From: Musa acuminata AAA Group
Taxonomy: Eukaryota > Streptophyta > Magnoliopsida > Zingiberales > Musaceae
Assembly (NCBI RefSeq): GCF_036884655.1
Contig: NC_088355.1
Coordinates: forward strand, 42,329,501-42,393,500
Reading direction: 5' to 3'
DNA length: 64,000 bases
Shown: positions 21,766 to 32,809 of the stretch, one piece after another
Layout of the letters: each line of letters begins with the position of its first letter
Position numbering within the stretch: the stretch's first letter is position 1
Notes under the pieces: generated by a model
Databases searched by the model: none
Told to the model about the DNA's origin: nothing
The model's input: the letters and a program-made list of their open reading frames with translations, nothing else
Made by a program: the position numbers and the translations under genes

Positions 21766-24700
21766 TCACCACAGGCCAATGGTTTTCCACCAGAAACCCC
21801 CAATTCCGAGCCAGATAATGATATTGACGACAGAGACTATGAATCCGTAGCCCCACCATTTTGGAAGCGGGACATAGTTGGCACCGTAGAACACCGGAGC
21901 AGACCCAATGCCATAGTGGGTGAGCCCACCCATGAGATTGGAGAGGAATGAGAGGACCATTGCCGCAAAGAGAGGAGGAGTGCCCAATGCACTCGCCACT
22001 GACAGGAAGGCCGTGAACATAGCTCCAATATGTGCAGCACCACTTGCAAACAAGTAATGGGAATAAAAGTAGAGCAGTACCAGAATGCCGAAAGAAAGCT
22101 GCCATGAAAGACCCAAGCCACCTACAAACTGAATTGAAGCATATTTCTATGTGAATAAGAGCGAAGATAACAACAAAGGTTAACGGTCTAAATGTTCAAC
22201 GACAACATACAGAAAAGCATGCTTAGAAGGAGGAAAGTTAATCCTAAATCTGGGGCACATTAAAGGTCCTAAGTGATATCTCCGAGTTCAAACTTTACAC
22301 AAAGCTCACCATATCACCACAACGATGAAACTGTTTTCAACAGCTAACACTACTCGGCAACACTTGTACGTTCAAACATTAAATTGAAAATGTAACAGTT
22401 AACACCTGTATTTTAGAGCTCAGAGTGGTGTTTAAAAGAATGCTCAGAAGATTTTTTTAATCATGTAAGAGTGATCGCTGGCGTGCAATATACTTGTAAG
22501 CCCTCAGCCACTGTAAAGCCAAACAGGACAAGCTCTGGAAATATACTGGATACAAATTGAGGAGAAATAGTGTGTATAGCTTTATATTCTGTAGGAAGAA
22601 AATTATTTTCGCAACTCAAACCATGGTCATCTAGATCACAAAAGGAGCAACCTCAGACTCATACCTCTAAAGAACCCAAAGAATCACACAGATTGTGCAT
22701 CAGCTAGCCTTCTCCCAAGCCAAGACTAACAGGCAACCCTACATAGCCACAGTACACAACCATGTACCATTTGCATGTGAAGAAAATCCATTCTATACTT
22801 GTTCCTAATGTCCTACAAAAGTACCACTAACCATATTCATGGATCATCTACAGAAACATTCATTCAAAGGATGCACTTAAGCTCAAGACCTAAAACATAC
22901 ATGCCAAAGGATGCTGCTGATGCATGCCTGATGACATAAGCGCCCTGGACTATGCAGTAAAAACCAAGCTTCATGATTGTTCTCGACAAGTAAAACAATG
23001 ACAAGTATGTGACATTGTTCTGGAAATGCCTAGCTCTGGATTAATATATAATATCCTACACTATTATAAGGTGATTATTAAATGTGAATACTCATCTTGG
23101 TGCAAGGATGTCAGTGCAATTGGTGCATTGACTGAGTCATTTGATTACTCACCTCCAAGCAACCATAATGTGAGTTACCTAACTCATATCCAAGCAACCA
23201 AAAAGTGACCGATACAACAGAAAGTTCAAACAGATCAGATCACTTTTGATTGAAAAGTTTGGTGCAGTCAATAACTTGATATTACACGTACCTACAGAAG
23301 TACTACAACCAATATTTTCACAATTTAAGAGAAAATGTAATGTAGAGAAATAAATGCTATTAAGGTATAATACCTCGACTACTGTTTGATGAAGAAAACA
23401 ATGTGACAGAAGATTATACCTTGACTACTGTTTGACTAAACCAGGAGATCAAACCATATTTGTTGAGATATCCAGCCATTGCTATAAGTGCAGCAAACCA
23501 AGTAAGAGTGTCCCATGCCACTGACTCTGCCAAACACTCCTTCCATGTCACAACACCTGTTATGAGAAGAATAGATAAACCGAGGATTGCAGCAGTTACA
23601 GCATCCACATTTAGTGTTCCTCCAAATACCCAAAGCCCCACCTGTGCAGATCAAAGCACACAGCAATTTCTTGTAAGAGGATATTTACCTTGACTGCACT
23701 CATGATGTATAATTTCTACATGAGTTCTCATGTAGGTTCAGATCAAAGCACACAGCAGTTTCTTGTAAGAAGATATTTACCTTGACTAAACTCATGATGT
23801 ATGATTTCTACATGAGTTCTCATGTAGGTGCAGATATGAACATGAAAACAAGCAGAAATGCTCTGCTAGTCATTTAGAGAATGAATTCTATTTCACAATG
23901 TACAATAATTCGATGACTCAATATTTATACTCGACAAGAAACTAGAACAAAGCAGGAATAGAGTCCACCCCAGTTGTTAAAAATATTTGAACTCGGTTGT
24001 CGATGGTCTTGTCCTATTAACTAAAATTACAGCAAGCATGAAAAATTAGCCATTGGCTGAAAGCAAATACATTGTGTACTCCATTTTTCTCCATTCACCC
24101 GTTTCTAAGATAAATGGATCAGAATCTGAACTGAATCTTGACTAATTAGAGTAATTCACCAAAATGCAAGTTTGTTGATCTTTAATTGGACCTACAGATT
24201 GGAATGAAGCAATGAATAGAACAAAGGGAAACATTGAAAAATAGCAATGAGACAAACTGTGCTCCAATTTACTGATCCCAATTCTCATCGAATTCTCATC
24301 ACAGTTGTTGCCAAAGTTTTGCTAAATGAAAGGACGATAAAAGAAAAAAAAAACAACATTTACCGTTAGAAGCAGTGTCCCCGTCATGATAATCTCGTTC
24401 TTTGTCATCGGCCCCATTTTCTGAAGCTTCTCCCTTGCAAGCTTTGGAGCATCAGGGCTGCTCTTCACTGTTGGTGGATAGATTAGGTAGAGCAGCAAGG
24501 GCACGACAACCAGCGACACCAGACCAGGCACAAATGCTGCCACCGCCCAATCGGTCCAACCGATGGTCTGGTTGATGGTATTTTGGGTAAGATTAGCGCT
24601 GAGGGGGTTCGCCGCCATTGCGGTGAGGAACATGGAGGACGAGATCACGGAGGTCTGGAAGCAAGTAAGCATCAGCCACGAGCCCAGCCGGTTCTCGGTC

Positions 24701-25467
24701 CCATCGCCCACGTTGCTCCCGCACGCCGTGCAGAGGGCCTTCACCAGGGGGAGGAAGATTCCACCGGCCCGAGCCGAGACCGAGGGGATGGCCGGGGCGA
24801 GGAGGGCCTCGCTGAAGACGAGGCTGTACCCGAGGCCGAGGGAGGAGCTCCCGAAGAGGGAGACGAACTGGTAGGCTACGCGGTTGCCGAGGCCGGTCTT
24901 GATGAAGCCACGAGCGAAGAAGAAAGCGAGGGCGATGAGCCAGGGGATGGGGTCCCCGAAGGCGGAGAAGGCAGCCGCGAAGGTGAGGGTCTTGGTGAGG
25001 ACGGACGCGCCGAGGCCCATCAGAGCCACGGCACCGAGAGGGAGAGGCTGCGTGATGATACCAACGATGGTGGCGAGGAAAATGGCGAGGAGTTGCCAGG
25101 CGTTGCGGGAGACGCCGGAAGGGGCGGGAACTAGCCAGAGGATGACGCCAGTGGCAATCGAGGCGGCGAGGGGCTTCAAAGCGGCGCCTTGCCAGGGAGC
25201 GGGGGCGGCGGCTGGTGCGGCAGAGGCGGAGGCGGAGGCGCGGACAACGGGAATTAGGGAGCGGCGGCCATGGTTGGAGGTGGGCGTCAATCCGGCGGGA
25301 AAGGGCTTGTGGGGAGCGGATGGAAAGGAGGGTAAGGTAGAGCTTTGACGGAAGGGGGAAGCGGGAGTTGTGGGGAGGAGAGACTGGGACAGAAGGCGGC
25401 GGCGGCGGCAGCGGAAGGAGGGGAGGGAGTGGAAGCCGAGGTTGCAGGTGAGGACGGATGCCGTCAT
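21766..25467 (-). CDS. DiT1: plastid 2-oxoglutarate/malate translocator
   Basis: Inner-envelope antiporter exchanging 2-oxoglutarate for malate, supplying carbon skeletons for ammonia assimilation and photorespiratory nitrogen recycling. Exons on the minus strand: 25467-24364, 23641-23420, 22128-21766. All introns are phase 0 and GT/AG, giving 562 residues, close to the roughly 560 of known DiT1 proteins. Residues 1 to about 80 form a Ser/Arg/Pro-rich chloroplast transit peptide. The mature part is a 12-14 helix DASS (divalent anion:sodium symporter) family protein, with the conserved ALCTACGSNVGDGTENRLGS block in exon 1. Exon 2 holds WKECLAESVAWDTLTWF and exon 3 GGLTHYGIGSAPVFYGANYV, ending WWKTIGLW as in DiT1 rather than DiT2. 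Exon 1 is very GC-rich, a monocot-style 5' gradient. Short duplications sit beside both splice sites of exon 2. Confidence 0.95.
23371..23440. repeat. 46-bp offset duplication copying the exon 2 donor region of DiT1
   Basis: TACCTCGACTACTGTTTGA (from 23371) repeats TACCTTGACTACTGTTTGA (from 23417) at an offset of 46 bp. The latter spans the true exon 2 end and its GT donor (GTAGTCAAG|GT on the minus strand); the former gives a second donor-like site (GTAGTCGAG|GT) inside intron 2. Confidence 0.75.
23647..23830. repeat. 92-bp tandem duplication at the intron 1 acceptor of DiT1
   Basis: Two adjacent copies with a 92-bp period (23647-23738 and 23739-23830), differing at a handful of bases. In the minus orientation the copy next to exon 2 ends in the working acceptor (CTGCACAG|G). 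The upstream copy has CTGAACCT at the matching place and has lost the AG. Each copy carries a near-palindrome CTACATGAGTTCTCATGTAG (23716-23735, 23808-23827). Confidence 0.85.
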
Positions 25468-26562
25468 TGCTGGGGGAGCTTGAAGTCGGATTCGGCGGGG
25501 AGATCCACTCGGTGCCGCTTCAGAGCAGCAAGTAAAGGTCGGGGGACTTCGGCAACACCGAGGAGGGGACTTTGAACCTGGGTCGGCCGCGATCGGACGT
25601 AGGAGATGAGGAGAGCAATAGTCTTAACGGGTGGTGGATAAGCGTCCACATCAGCGTGCTCGAGGAAGAGTGGCGCAGCTGCGGCAATCGTGGGATGATT
25701 GGGTGGATATGGACCGTCCGTTTCGATGGAGGGGCCCGCAGAGATCGGAAGTCAGTTTTAACTTAGTTTGTCGCCTCACAAACCGAGGCTGATATCTCTC
25801 ACTGCATCCCTTTCTTGTTTTTTGGGGGGTTCGCCGCGGGGTCTTTTGCGTCACTAAGAAGCTGTGCCCAAACTACAAAATAATGTTTACATTTAAGGAT
25901 TTTATTTTTCGTCTGAAGACAAAATCCTTAAACGAAACTCATTAAGTTTTCTAATTTTAGATTAAAAAAAATAAAACTCCTAATCATCAAGTATTAAAAT
26001 GATAAAAGAATGATGATATGATTAATATTTAATCGATACCTTAATATTATATAATCGATATTTTAATATTATGTGTTTAATACCTTAGCGACACCTGACT
26101 CTACATAGCGATATTCTAGTATCGTGTGATTAACTTCTTAATATTATTTAAAGATACTCTAACGTAAAATACCCGATAGTCCAGTATCATATGGCTAATC
26201 AAGTATCGATCCCCGAAGCTGTATATTTTTTGAATTCGATATGACATGATTCTATTTTACCATATCTCTAATATTAATATATTAGAAAAAAATATTAGTG
26301 ATGTCTTGGTTCGCCCGACATGATCCGAACTTATGTACACAGGATTGTCCAAAGTATCTTTGAGGTGAAAATTTTTTGCTCCCGATGTATCATCTGCATA
26401 AAGACCGAAGTCGAAAAAGATTTTCCGACTTGGTCCCTTCAACGCTTAAAGTTAGTAATCCAAGATCCTCAAATATAAGTTCAAGTAGTTTAAAAGTAGT
26501 TGCTTGCATTGGGTTTAGATTTTTTTATACCTTAGAGGATGAGAAAGGAGTTTGTGGACTGT

Positions 26563-26744
26563 CTTCGTTATTATATCGAATAAGAAAGAAGTTTATGATT
26601 GTCTTATTTATTATAATGGATGAGAAGAAAGTTTATTTGTCTATTTTAAATCTCTTCGTTATTATATCGAATAAGAAAGAAGTTTATGATTGTCTTCTTT
26701 ATTATAATGGATGAGAAGAAAGTTTATTTGTCTATTTTAAATCT
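26563..26744. repeat. two-copy tandem repeat, 91-bp unit
   Basis: CTTCGTTATTATATCGAATA starts at 26563 and again at 26654, with the following ~90 bases almost identical. A shorter, more diverged copy precedes at about 26530. Recent local slippage or unequal exchange. Confidence 0.85.
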
Positions 26745-26889
26745 TTGTCCATGTAGATGGGTGGGCAGAGGTTGACTCTGAAGAACACAACATCTAATTT
26801 GGTATTATGCCTCCGCCATTACCGATTATTTCAAGATTATTATGCCACGTGTGAGTTGAATCTTTAGCCCTATGCATCCGTCATAATGG

Positions 26890-27100
26890 TTTTCTCATGT
26901 CTTGAGAGGACACTTGGTCTTACGCCTCCGTTGTAGCAAATTTACCAAAGCATCAGTCAGGTTTTCCAATTCACACGACTCAAAGCACGTTAAGCCCTAC
27001 GCTTTTGCCGTGATTGATTTCTTTACATGAGTTGAGTTTTCTCATGTTTTGAGCGTATTTGGCCTTGTAGCTTCGTCGTAGCGAATTTACCTTAAGTTTT
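26890..27100. repeat. degenerate tandem repeat, unit about 137 bp
   Basis: TTTTCTCATGTCTTGAG (about 26899) recurs as TTTTCTCATGTTTTGAG (about 27036). CTCCGTTGTAGCAAATTTACC recurs as CTTCGTCGTAGCGAATTTACC at the same spacing. Shorter related words extend from 26810 to 27240. Non-coding. Confidence 0.55.
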
Positions 27101-27299
27101 CTGACCACACGTGGCATAATGATCTTGAAACCACGGTATACGTAGACAAAGATTCAACTCTACCTTAAGCATAATGATTTTGTCCACGTATCTTCAAGCA
27201 TACTGATTTTGAAACCACGTCTAACTTAAAGCATTCGATTCTAAAGGACACGATACTATTTTGGTACACTACTCCTCCAAATCTTTTTATATTGCAAAT

Positions 27300-30296
27300 A
27301 TGTCCTCTTTTAAAATCTTATTATTGATATTTAAATAGTTGATCACTTTTATTCTCTAACCTTTGTCGATGTAACAAAATTTAACCACGTAAAAATAAAA
27401 TTAACAATTTGACAAGGGAGACTCCAATAGAATAAACAAAGATTAAAAGGAAATTTAGGAGGAACTGTTGAAAGATTAATACGCACAAATTAAAAGATCT
27501 AAAGTGTTTTTATTTGAAGAACCAGAATTTTTTTATGGGTATATAAGACAAAAAAACAAAAAAAACATTTTTCTACATTTCAACACACTTAAGATTAACT
27601 TAGTTTTGCACAATCTCTGCACCTCTAACTTGATGCCAATGACTTGAAAAAGGTTAGTAAAAGTGACATCAAAGATGATAATATTTTAGTCTTTTTGTGA
27701 GAAATATTCATGTTTTACAAGATGGAGGAAATGACAGATTTGGCAATGTAATAATACAGCCTTGGGAAGAAAAAACAAAAAAAAAGGGTCACACACTTGC
27801 AATGAATGCATAGTGGTTTTAGAATTCGCTTGCTGAGTCAGTGTTTCCAAAATTTCTTGGCTCATAGAGAAGGAAGGCAAACCACATGAGTCCAGCTTCA
27901 AATCGAAAGCTACCAACTTGAGTTGCTTATATTTCCAACTTCCAGAAAGGCTCATTGCAACATGAAGAATACAGACAAAGCCACATTTCTTAGGGTGCTT
28001 TGGGAACCTATCAAAACAGGAATTTCAAGGAAATGAACATCGAGTCACAGAAACACATGACATTGCTGGCAACATTGACAGTACTCAAAAGTGGAACTGA
28101 AATGAACAATAATATTAACTCAAAGAGAAGAATCCAGAGCAAATTTAACCATGGATCATCTGCCCATATTCCCATCCATATCTTCCTTGAATGACGCTTG
28201 GTGCTCAACTGAGTTCTTGGACATTGCAGTGATGGCCTTTGTTAGGTGCATGCACCCAAACTCCTCTCACAGCATCATTAGCTGGGTGGAGGAAGTAGCT
28301 GTCACACCATCTCCACACCACCAACCCATCAGACTACAAAATTCGATATGGAGGAAAGAACCAAGGAAGAAAAAATAAAATATAGAGTTGCTGGTCATCA
28401 TCCAACATATCCACAAATCAATAAAAGGACTGGTCACACTGGATGAACCACCTGCGCAAATACTTGTGGCCAATATAATGCAACTGCAACACAGGTGTGA
28501 CCAGCCTGCCTATAGCATGAACCCATTTATGTATCTAACAAGCCAGGGTAGTTGTTATAAAGAACACATGACATGTTTACATCCAATCAGCGTGTGAAAT
28601 AATCACTAGATTTTGTCAAGGATAATTTCTTGCTGAATCTTGATGATGTTCATGGGATTGGTATCCTATCCTGGATTGTTCATCAGATAACAACCATCTG
28701 CTTCTGTCCCCATTAAGGTGTCAAAACTTAAAACAATATACTTGAGGCATTGAGCAAGATGAAATGTTACCATCTGATCATAGTAAGTTGTACTTGTAAT
28801 GCTAATAGCCTCAGTCCAACTACTATAGTTAAACCATCCATTCTGGTAACATTATAGCTGAGATGAAGGTAAAAATATGCTTCCAACAAAAACTCCAAAC
28901 CAAATCATAAGAACACTTGGTCCATCAAACTAAAATGAAATGCCTTGAACCCACAGCTAGCCATCAAAAGACCAGTTTCATCCCTAGGTCATACTGATGA
29001 GGACAGATATTCAATTGCCAAAGGAAAGCTAAACCCTCACCATGCCTGGTCTCGGTAAGTACAGCATCACTATTTAGTCCGACATCGAATAAGAGCTTGA
29101 ACTTGAACTTAACCATCATAAGCTTTATCAAGATTGGATCATGATAAGTCATATCAAAGTGATCTAATGTCACTATAATGCATCTATAAATGCATGATAT
29201 ATGAATACTTCCACCAGAATGCAGATCAGCACTGCTATACCTAATACTCAATTGTCACAGTCCAATTCTCCAAAATAGTGACAAGAGGGGAAAAGAGAGA
29301 CGATAGATCTCCAAGATAGAAACAAAAGAAAAATAAAAAAATAAATCGAAAATCCAAAAGCTTGTAATCCACATCAGGGTAGCAAAAGTGTCTCAGTCCA
29401 ACCACAATCACCACCATGAGCTTCCCATGGAACCCCACAAACTCAACTAGGAAACGAGATGCCCACAAATTCAACAAGGAATAAGAGACGCAACAGCTCA
29501 CTTACATAAAAAATATATTGCCCATAATCCGGTTATTCCCGGATTCACAAAGGCTTGCCCCATCACCACCAATTCCAATGTCCTAAAAGAAAGAATCAGG
29601 GCTTTGTACTTATGAATCACCAGAAAAACACCACACAAATCATCAACAAATTTAACAAACATAAAGGATATGGTAAAGATAACAAAGAAACAATGTAAAT
29701 CAATCTAGGAAAATATATATATATGGAACTAAAATAATAGAGAATAAAGTTTATACAAATGCTACATCAGGCAGAGAACATGTGCACTAAGCTTACCACC
29801 CTAGGATTCTCCAGAACAAGTGCATCAATTCAAGTCCCCAACTGAAGCCCTTCGATACAGACTTCTAGAACCTCTATTTTCTCCTCAATAAAGATGGGAC
29901 TTGAAAATTGATAACTTTTTTTATATTACCAGCACCATTTCCACCAAAAATAAACATTATAGTTAACCAAATGGGAACAAAGTTTTGTAGCCATCAAACA
30001 TATATTGAGGTTTAGAGATAAAGATAGGAGCAAAAAATATCAAAAACATAGGAAATCGGTTCAAATGGGGCACACCGTTGTATAACCCAGAAGTAAACCC
30101 CTATCATTTTGAACTCATTGAACCCTTTGAAGTAACAAGAACTCTGTTTTCGAAGAAATGAATCTCTGAAATTACTCCTTCCTGCTTCTTTCCCTTCTTC
30201 ACCACCCAACTAACCAAAAAATATCATTTACTAGACCCAGTTACTATTGTGAAATACCTCCCATCTAGCATTATAGCCAAAATTTAGGTTTTTCCA
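27300..30296. other. intergenic region downstream of the CCCH gene
   Basis: No protein family recognised. Because the CCCH gene on the minus strand appears able to splice at its stop (ATG|GTAAGT), part of 28000-30296 may be a 3' untranslated intron and exon of that gene. Sequence composition is typical of plant intron or UTR. Confidence 0.4.
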
Positions 30297-32531
30297 TCAA
30301 CTTACCATCTGATCAAGCTGCATCTGTTCAAGCCATGCACCAAGCACCGCAGCTTGATCATGCCCATCCAACTGATCATTTGAAATTGAACTCTCAGCAC
30401 CAATGGCAGAAAAGTCAGAAGGGCCAGCAGGAGCCATTGCAGTAGGTACAACTTTCTCAGGCGGTGATTCCTTCACTAGAGAATGGACCCAAGAAACATC
30501 AGGCTCCTCCCCATTACCCCGCATCTCAGAGGAAGATGATTGCCTGAGATGTCCAAGCTCCTTGCCGTTCACTCCCCAGTCAGCTGTACCAGAGGGAGAT
30601 GCCCACTTGGCCCATGATGAGTTAATAGGAGAGCCCACAATCGTAGATGAAATCGGACTGAGATCACGAGAGCTCAGGCTCTGCAGTGACTGCTGCCGCT
30701 GTTGCTTATCCCTCTGCGTGAGAATAGCCAGGCGAGAACTCATTGGAGAGGCAGGATCCACACTTCGTGGAGACATGAGACCAGGTGAAGAGACATTGAG
30801 AGAGGACTGCAAGATGGATGAATGAGCAGATAGATGCTGAGTATCAACAGCCTTCGGGGAGAACACACTTGTGTTAATGGGTGAGAGGAGGCTTTCCTGT
30901 TGCTGGAACTGATTGATGACAGCAGTCCTTTGAGATGGGGAAAAAATAGTCCCGTGATCGGAATTATACCTCGGAGATGAGGCCATCTCAGCTGCAAAGA
31001 AGTCATCAAGGTTTGAAGGGGTCAGAGTTTTGGTTAGAACAGAACGACTCCCCGCTGATGGGCTCGGATGGGGGTAGCACAAGTCACTCAACAGCTGCTG
31101 GGTATCAAACTCGGACATCACCGAGAAGTCATTTACCGGCATGTCCCTTGCGCTAAGGGATGACCGCAGCCTGCTCGACTGAAGATTGCCGGCAGGAAGA
31201 TTCAACATGGGCACATTCGACTGTGGCCAAGCCAATGAAGACTGGCTAACACCATTGGCCGATGGTGACATGGGCGGTGTGAAGGGAGACATAATAGCAG
31301 AAACCGAAGATGGTGACCCGGGCATGAACCCCATCGCTGCAGCCATCTCCATCGCAGAAGAGGAGGCTCGGGGAGAGGGCACAGCAGAGCCAGTCGACAT
31401 ATAGAGTGGGCGGAGCTCATCATTTGTGTGTGCAAAGAAACATACCCGGCGGGAGCAGTTGGTCCCGTCCTTGCAGAGCCTCGTGCGATATTGTGCCGGG
31501 TGAAGCCAGCACTCGAACACCCCATGTGCATACTCACACATGTCTCCCCTCCGGCACGCTCCCTTCCGAAAGTCAGGGCAAGGGACGCAGCTGTAGTGGT
31601 ACTTCCTCGGGTCGCGCCGCCGAGCATTCTCACCAGGATGGACGAAGGGACATTCGGTCCAGTCATGGGAATATGCACGGGAGCATGGGCGGATTTTGAA
31701 CGAGAACATCCGGAATTCGTCTGTGGCATAGATGCTGTTCTTGATGTCCGGGAGAGATGGATCAACAGGATACTCTTTCTTCTCGGACACGGTCACTGGA
31801 GGAAGGTCGAGGAACCTCGCCGTGGGAGGAGACGAAGTGGACTCGGACGATGGGGAACCATCCTCGCCAGGAGACAAAGAAAGCGGTGGCGAACTGGAGT
31901 TCGGCGAGCTGGTCAAAACATGAAGAGGAAGATGGGAGTGATATGAACCATCCGAAAGACTAGTGCTCCTTCCAAGTAGTTGTTCGAGGACAGTCTTCGC
32001 AAAAGCCACCTTGGGAGGCACCACGATGACATCAGCCGGGCGGTTTCCGTTGACGTCCACCAAAGTGGGATCGGCACCGGCCGCAAGGAGTATCTTCACA
32101 GAATCAACAGCTTGTAAGGATCCGCCGGATGCGGCACAGTGGAGGGCAGTGGTGCTATCAGGGCCGGAGACACGGTTGACATCAACAGAAGGCAGAGAGA
32201 CGATGAGCTTGAGGACGTCTAGACTACCGTATGTGGCGGCCACCATCAATGGAGTCCGGTGCTCGAGCACCATGCGACTGAAGCCCTTCCTACGGCCGTA
32301 CCAGAGGCCGACCTCCTCGATGGCTGACGGGTCGCGATCGAGGGCAACCTTGAGGGCATCCACATCGTCGTTAGCAGCTAGCTCGAGAAGGCTCGAAGAG
32401 TTGTCGATGTCGACGGTGAGGACGTTCATCCCAGCGGCCGGAGAGCGTTGCTGTTGGTCTTCCTGTGAACTAGGAGCCGGCGATGACACAGACGACGACG
32501 AGGACTTTATGCGTTCTGGACCACCGCACAT
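30297..32531 (-). CDS. TZF-like: ankyrin-repeat plus RR-type tandem CCCH zinc-finger protein
   Basis: An RNA-binding and regulatory protein of the plant RR-TZF family (subfamily of AtTZF7-11 with ankyrin repeats). Members shuttle between nucleus and cytoplasmic granules and modulate mRNA turnover and stress or hormone responses. Single coding exon, 744 residues. Ankyrin repeats are at about 92-112 ([16 protein letters not shown]) and 127-162 (ALHCAASGG...[11 protein letters not shown]). The arginine-rich RR region covers about 280-315. Zinc finger 1 has C318-C326-C332-H336 (C-X7-C-X5-C-X3-H), a 16-residue spacer follows, and zinc finger 2 has C353-C359-C364-H368 (C-X5-C-X4-C-X3-H). This is exactly the family consensus with every ligand present. 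The C-terminal half is Ser/Pro-rich, with the conserved [11 protein letters not shown] block and a final leucine-rich [11 protein letters not shown] helix. The stop overlaps a perfect donor, so the last two residues could differ in a spliced form. Confidence 0.95.
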   Translation of the reverse strand: MCGGPERIKSSSSSVSSPAPSSQEDQQQRSPAAGMNVLTVDIDNSSSLLELAANDDVDALKVALDRDPSAIEEVGLWYGRRKGFSRMVLEHRTPLMVAATYGSLDVLKLIVSLPSVDVNRVSGPDSTTALHCAASGGSLQAVDSVKILLAAGADPTLVDVNGNRPADVIVVPPKVAFAKTVLEQLLGRSTSLSDGSYHSHLPLHVLTSSPNSSSPPLSLSPGEDGSPSSESTSSPPTARFLDLPPVTVSEKKEYPVDPSLPDIKNSIYATDEFRMFSFKIRPCSRAYSHDWTECPFVHPGENARRRDPRKYHYSCVPCPDFRKGACRRGDMCEYAHGVFECWLHPAQYRTRLCKDGTNCSRRVCFFAHTNDELRPLYMSTGSAVPSPRASSSAMEMAAAMGFMPGSPSSVSAIMSPFTPPMSPSANGVSQSSLAWPQSNVPMLNLPAGNLQSSRLRSSLSARDMPVNDFSVMSEFDTQQLLSDLCYPHPSPSAGSRSVLTKTLTPSNLDDFFAAEMASSPRYNSDHGTIFSPSQRTAVINQFQQQESLLSPINTSVFSPKAVDTQHLSAHSSILQSSLNVSSPGLMSPRSVDPASPMSSRLAILTQRDKQQRQQSLQSLSSRDLSPISSTIVGSPINSSWAKWASPSGTADWGVNGKELGHLRQSSSSEMRGNGEEPDVSWVHSLVKESPPEKVVPTAMAPAGPSDFSAIGAESSISNDQLDGHDQAAVLGAWLEQMQLDQMVS

Positions 32532-32554
32532 GCTGCGGCCGGCCGAACACAGGC

Positions 32555-32657
32555 CTGCAATCTATAGATCTATGAGAAGGATCAACAAAATCTCATTTCG
32601 GCAGTAGAAATGGAAGGTAATAAGAAGGATGACACAAGGCAAGTCTGGGAGAGCTCA
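32555..32657 (-). other. probable 5' UTR intron of the CCCH gene
   Basis: On the minus strand, ACGGAATCG|GTGAGCTCTC near 32657 and CTATAGATTGCAG|GCCTG near 32555 form good donor and acceptor sites just upstream of the ATG at 32531. This would be a leader intron of roughly 100 bp. Inferred from splice consensus only. Confidence 0.45.
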
Positions 32658-32809
32658 CCGATTCCGTCAGCTGACGGGAAGAGAAGAGCAAAGAAGCGAT
32701 CAAGAACCACCGATCCTTCAGCTATCCGATGAGTAGAACCAGTCGGCTGCGGCGACCCCTGCAAGCTCGAGGAGATATCGGCGATCCATCAAAACAACTC
32801 GGCGCAGCT

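Larger units (their letters stand above)
25600..27300. other. DiT1 upstream region and AT-rich spacer with tandem repeats
   Basis: The first 250 bases are GC-rich DiT1 promoter or leader. Beyond them there is no recognised gene. Two local repeat blocks are listed separately (26563-26744 and 26890-27100). Confidence 0.5.

Noticed and set aside
24563..25575. Plus-strand open frames of up to 183 codons opposite DiT1 exon 1
   Set aside because: Antisense shadows of a GC-rich transporter exon; Glu/Gly/Arg-rich with no family resemblance.
30403..32607. Several plus-strand frames (up to 214 codons) opposite the CCCH gene
   Set aside because: Antisense to a confidently identified zinc-finger gene; no domain and no conserved motif.
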